The notes beneath the pieces were generated by a model that saw only the letters and a list, made by a program, of their open reading frames with translations, was not told where the DNA came from and did no database searches. From positions 1 through 7,807 of the forward strand of contig JANTGB010000095.1 in assembly GCA_024763115.1 (NCBI GenBank): a DNA stretch of 7,807 bases. The letters run 5' to 3'. Shown in pieces: positions 7,192 through 7,807 of this stretch; the stretch's first letter is position 1, and each line of letters opens with the position of its first letter. The position numbers and the translations under genes are program-made. The stretch comes from Desulfobulbaceae bacterium (GTDB taxonomy: Bacteria > Desulfobacterota > Desulfobulbia > Desulfobulbales > SURF-16).

Positions 7192-7196
7192 CTCCT
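7192..7196 (-). promoter_or_regulatory. Ribosome binding site of the 126-residue protein
   Basis: AGGAG on the minus strand lies 6 bases before ATG 7185-7183, the clearest Shine-Dalgarno in the window. Just upstream of it in the transcript is a small palindrome at 7204-7218. Confidence 0.75.
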
Positions 7197-7203
7197 GTAA
7201 GTC

Positions 7204-7218
7204 ACATTATTCTAATGT
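7204..7218. repeat. Short palindrome upstream of cargo operon
   Basis: ACATTA (7204-7209) and TAATGT (7213-7218) are perfect 6-base arms around TTC, 7 bases from the ribosome binding site of the 126-residue gene. It could be a weak operator or a small hairpin in the leader; an AT-rich palindrome this short may also be chance. Confidence 0.3.
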
Positions 7219-7246
7219 ATTTAAAACAGATTTTGCTTTAGTGGGG

Positions 7247-7263
7247 TAAATATTTGGGTTGTG
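7247..7263 (+). repeat. Diverged partial copy of the flanking repeat
   Basis: TAAATATTTGGGTTGTG matches TAAATATTCGGATAGTG (7290-7306) at 14 of 17 positions, in the same orientation. The exact 9-mer TAGTGGGGT is also repeated at 7239-7247 and 7302-7310. Together these show duplicated or element-derived DNA in the gap after vgrG. Confidence 0.5.
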
Positions 7264-7270
7264 CAAACAG

Positions 7271-7306
7271 CTACCCTTTCCTAACTCTTTAAATATTCGG
7301 ATAGTG
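7271..7306 (-). repeat. Right copy of 36-base inverted repeat flanking the cargo genes
   Basis: The plus strand reads CTACCCTTTCCTAAC at 7271-7285 and ends TAAATATTCGGATAGTG at 7306. Its reverse complement matches 442-477 at 33 of 36 positions. It sits 3 bases beyond the vgrG stop codon. No recombinase or transposase is encoded within the window, and no matching target duplication is obvious outside the two copies. Confidence 0.85.
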
Positions 7307-7309
7307 GGG

Positions 7310-7807
7310 TTAGTTCAGTTTAATCATTGAACCCTTAATATCTACTATTCCACCAGCATTAATCGACACCCCTGATGAATCAATAGCAATGTAATTCCCA
7401 CCAACTTTAAGAGTAATATTACTGCCGGCTTCAAAAACAATATTACTGCCGGCCTTAACATAGTAGTTGACGCCGACATTCTCGGAATGATTAGCGCTGA
7501 AGTCTTCTCCCACATCGCCACTGACGGTATAAGAGGCAGTTCCGCCAATACTGACTGCCTGTTTGCCGGAAACCGTCAGATGACTGTCACCACCGATTTC
7601 TTCTTTGTGGTTAACATCAACAGTTTCATGGCGGTCATTTTTGATATGTTCTTTTTTATCATTTTCAACCACCAGGTTGCGATTTTTACCGATATTCTCG
7701 AAGCGATCTTCCTTTATTCTGATATCAAGCCGTTTTTCGCCATGGATATAAATCTGTTCCTTTCCGCTTTTGTCCTCAAAACGTATCTCATTAAACCCGC
7801 CATTATC
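7310..7807 (-). CDS. vgrG: VgrG T6SS spike protein, C-terminal part only
   Basis: This open frame enters from the right edge and ends with TAA at 7312-7310; 165 residues are visible and the N-terminal gp27-like and most gp5-like parts lie outside the window. It starts DNGGFNEIRFEDKSGKEQIY, then IHGEKRLDIRIKEDRFENIG, which are hallmark VgrG sequences just after the OB-fold. The C-terminal needle with its beta-helix repeats follows (GGDSHLTVSGKQAVSIGGTA, then AGSNIVFE and AGSNITLK, then VGGNYIAIDSSGVSINAGG). It ends IKGSMIKLN with no C-terminal effector extension, so this is a structural VgrG that would carry separate cargo. VgrG trimers form the puncturing tip on the Hcp tube. The next gene lies 124 bases downstream on the same strand. 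An internal GTG at 7672 is not the true start, because the VgrG signature continues upstream of it. Confidence 0.95.
   Translation of the reverse strand, partial: DNGGFNEIRFEDKSGKEQIYIHGEKRLDIRIKEDRFENIGKNRNLVVENDKKEHIKNDRHETVDVNHKEEIGGDSHLTVSGKQAVSIGGTASYTVSGDVGEDFSANHSENVGVNYYVKAGSNIVFEAGSNITLKVGGNYIAIDSSGVSINAGGIVDIKGSMIKLN
7415..7453 (-). repeat. 24-base period repeat coding for VgrG beta-helix units
   Basis: AATATTACTGCCGGC occurs exactly at 7415-7429 and 7439-7453, a spacing of 24 bases or 8 residues. It encodes the consecutive AGSNI units of the VgrG needle, where the chain winds in a triple-stranded beta-helix with an eight-residue rise. Confidence 0.75.

Larger units (their letters stand above)
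7186..7309. other. Repeat-bearing intergenic region between vgrG and cargo genes
   Basis: This is a 124-base gap. It holds the right copy of the 36-base inverted repeat (7271-7306), starting 3 bases after the vgrG stop. It also holds a diverged direct copy of half of it (7247-7263), a 15-base palindrome (7204-7218, ACATTA-TTC-TAATGT) and the ribosome binding site of the next gene. TAGAAT-like -10 sequences exist in the AT-rich part near 7205-7230, but no good -35 partner is present, so I do not call a promoter. No classical terminator follows vgrG. Confidence 0.65.

Noticed and set aside
442..7306. Complete insertion sequence or transposon bounded by the inverted repeats
   Set aside because: None of the four enclosed genes resembles a transposase or recombinase, and the bases outside the repeats (CTGGGA on the left, GGGTTA on the right) do not form a clear target duplication.
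7186..7309. Promoter or terminator after vgrG
   Set aside because: AT-rich -10-like sequences lack a matching -35 at proper spacing, and no stable hairpin is followed by a T-run in the transcript sense.
7415..7453. CRISPR-like repeats
   Set aside because: The two 15-base copies lie in frame within vgrG and encode beta-helix repeats with an 8-residue period.

Overview
The window is the cargo part of a type VI secretion system (T6SS) vgrG island. All six genes lie on the minus strand, so transcription runs from the right edge to the left. The organism is a Gram-negative bacterium: VgrG and PAAR-like spike proteins are present and one gene has an N-terminal export signal. Base composition is moderately AT-rich. 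A deltaproteobacterial-type (Desulfobacterota) host would fit, but nothing in the window fixes the taxon.

Layout in transcription order: (1) 7807-7310, the C-terminal beta-helical end of VgrG, cut by the window edge. (2) A 124-base intergenic region with repeats. (3) 7185-6805, a 126-residue protein with an acidic linker and one small transthyretin/carboxypeptidase-regulatory-like beta-domain. (4) 6741-3589, a 1050-residue modular protein starting at TTG. It has a LysM-like domain, a regulatory-like beta-domain, a Lys-rich hinge, a peptidoglycan-binding domain, a long middle and a C-terminal metzincin-like zinc protease motif; it is the obvious candidate effector. (5) 3576-2104 and (6) 2107-482, two tandem paralogues overlapping by ATGA. 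Each has an N-terminal Ig-like domain and a long beta-rich C-terminal part; only the second has a hydrophobic export signal. (7) A 119-base intergenic region with repeats. (8) 362 to the left edge, a PAAR-like (DUF4280-type) spike-tip protein, incomplete.

Likely working model (inference): VgrG and the PAAR-like protein form the needle tip. The LysM/PG-binding metalloprotease is the payload. The paralogous pair are candidate immunity or inhibitor proteins, one for the cytoplasm and one for the periplasm, although a role as co-delivered cargo is not excluded.

The most unusual DNA feature is a 36-base sequence (33 of 36 identical) present in inverted orientation just after the vgrG stop and just after the stop of the last cargo gene. 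It brackets the four-gene cargo block exactly, and related shorter copies lie in the same two intergenic regions. This suggests that the cargo block is, or was, a mobile, exchangeable or invertible cassette.
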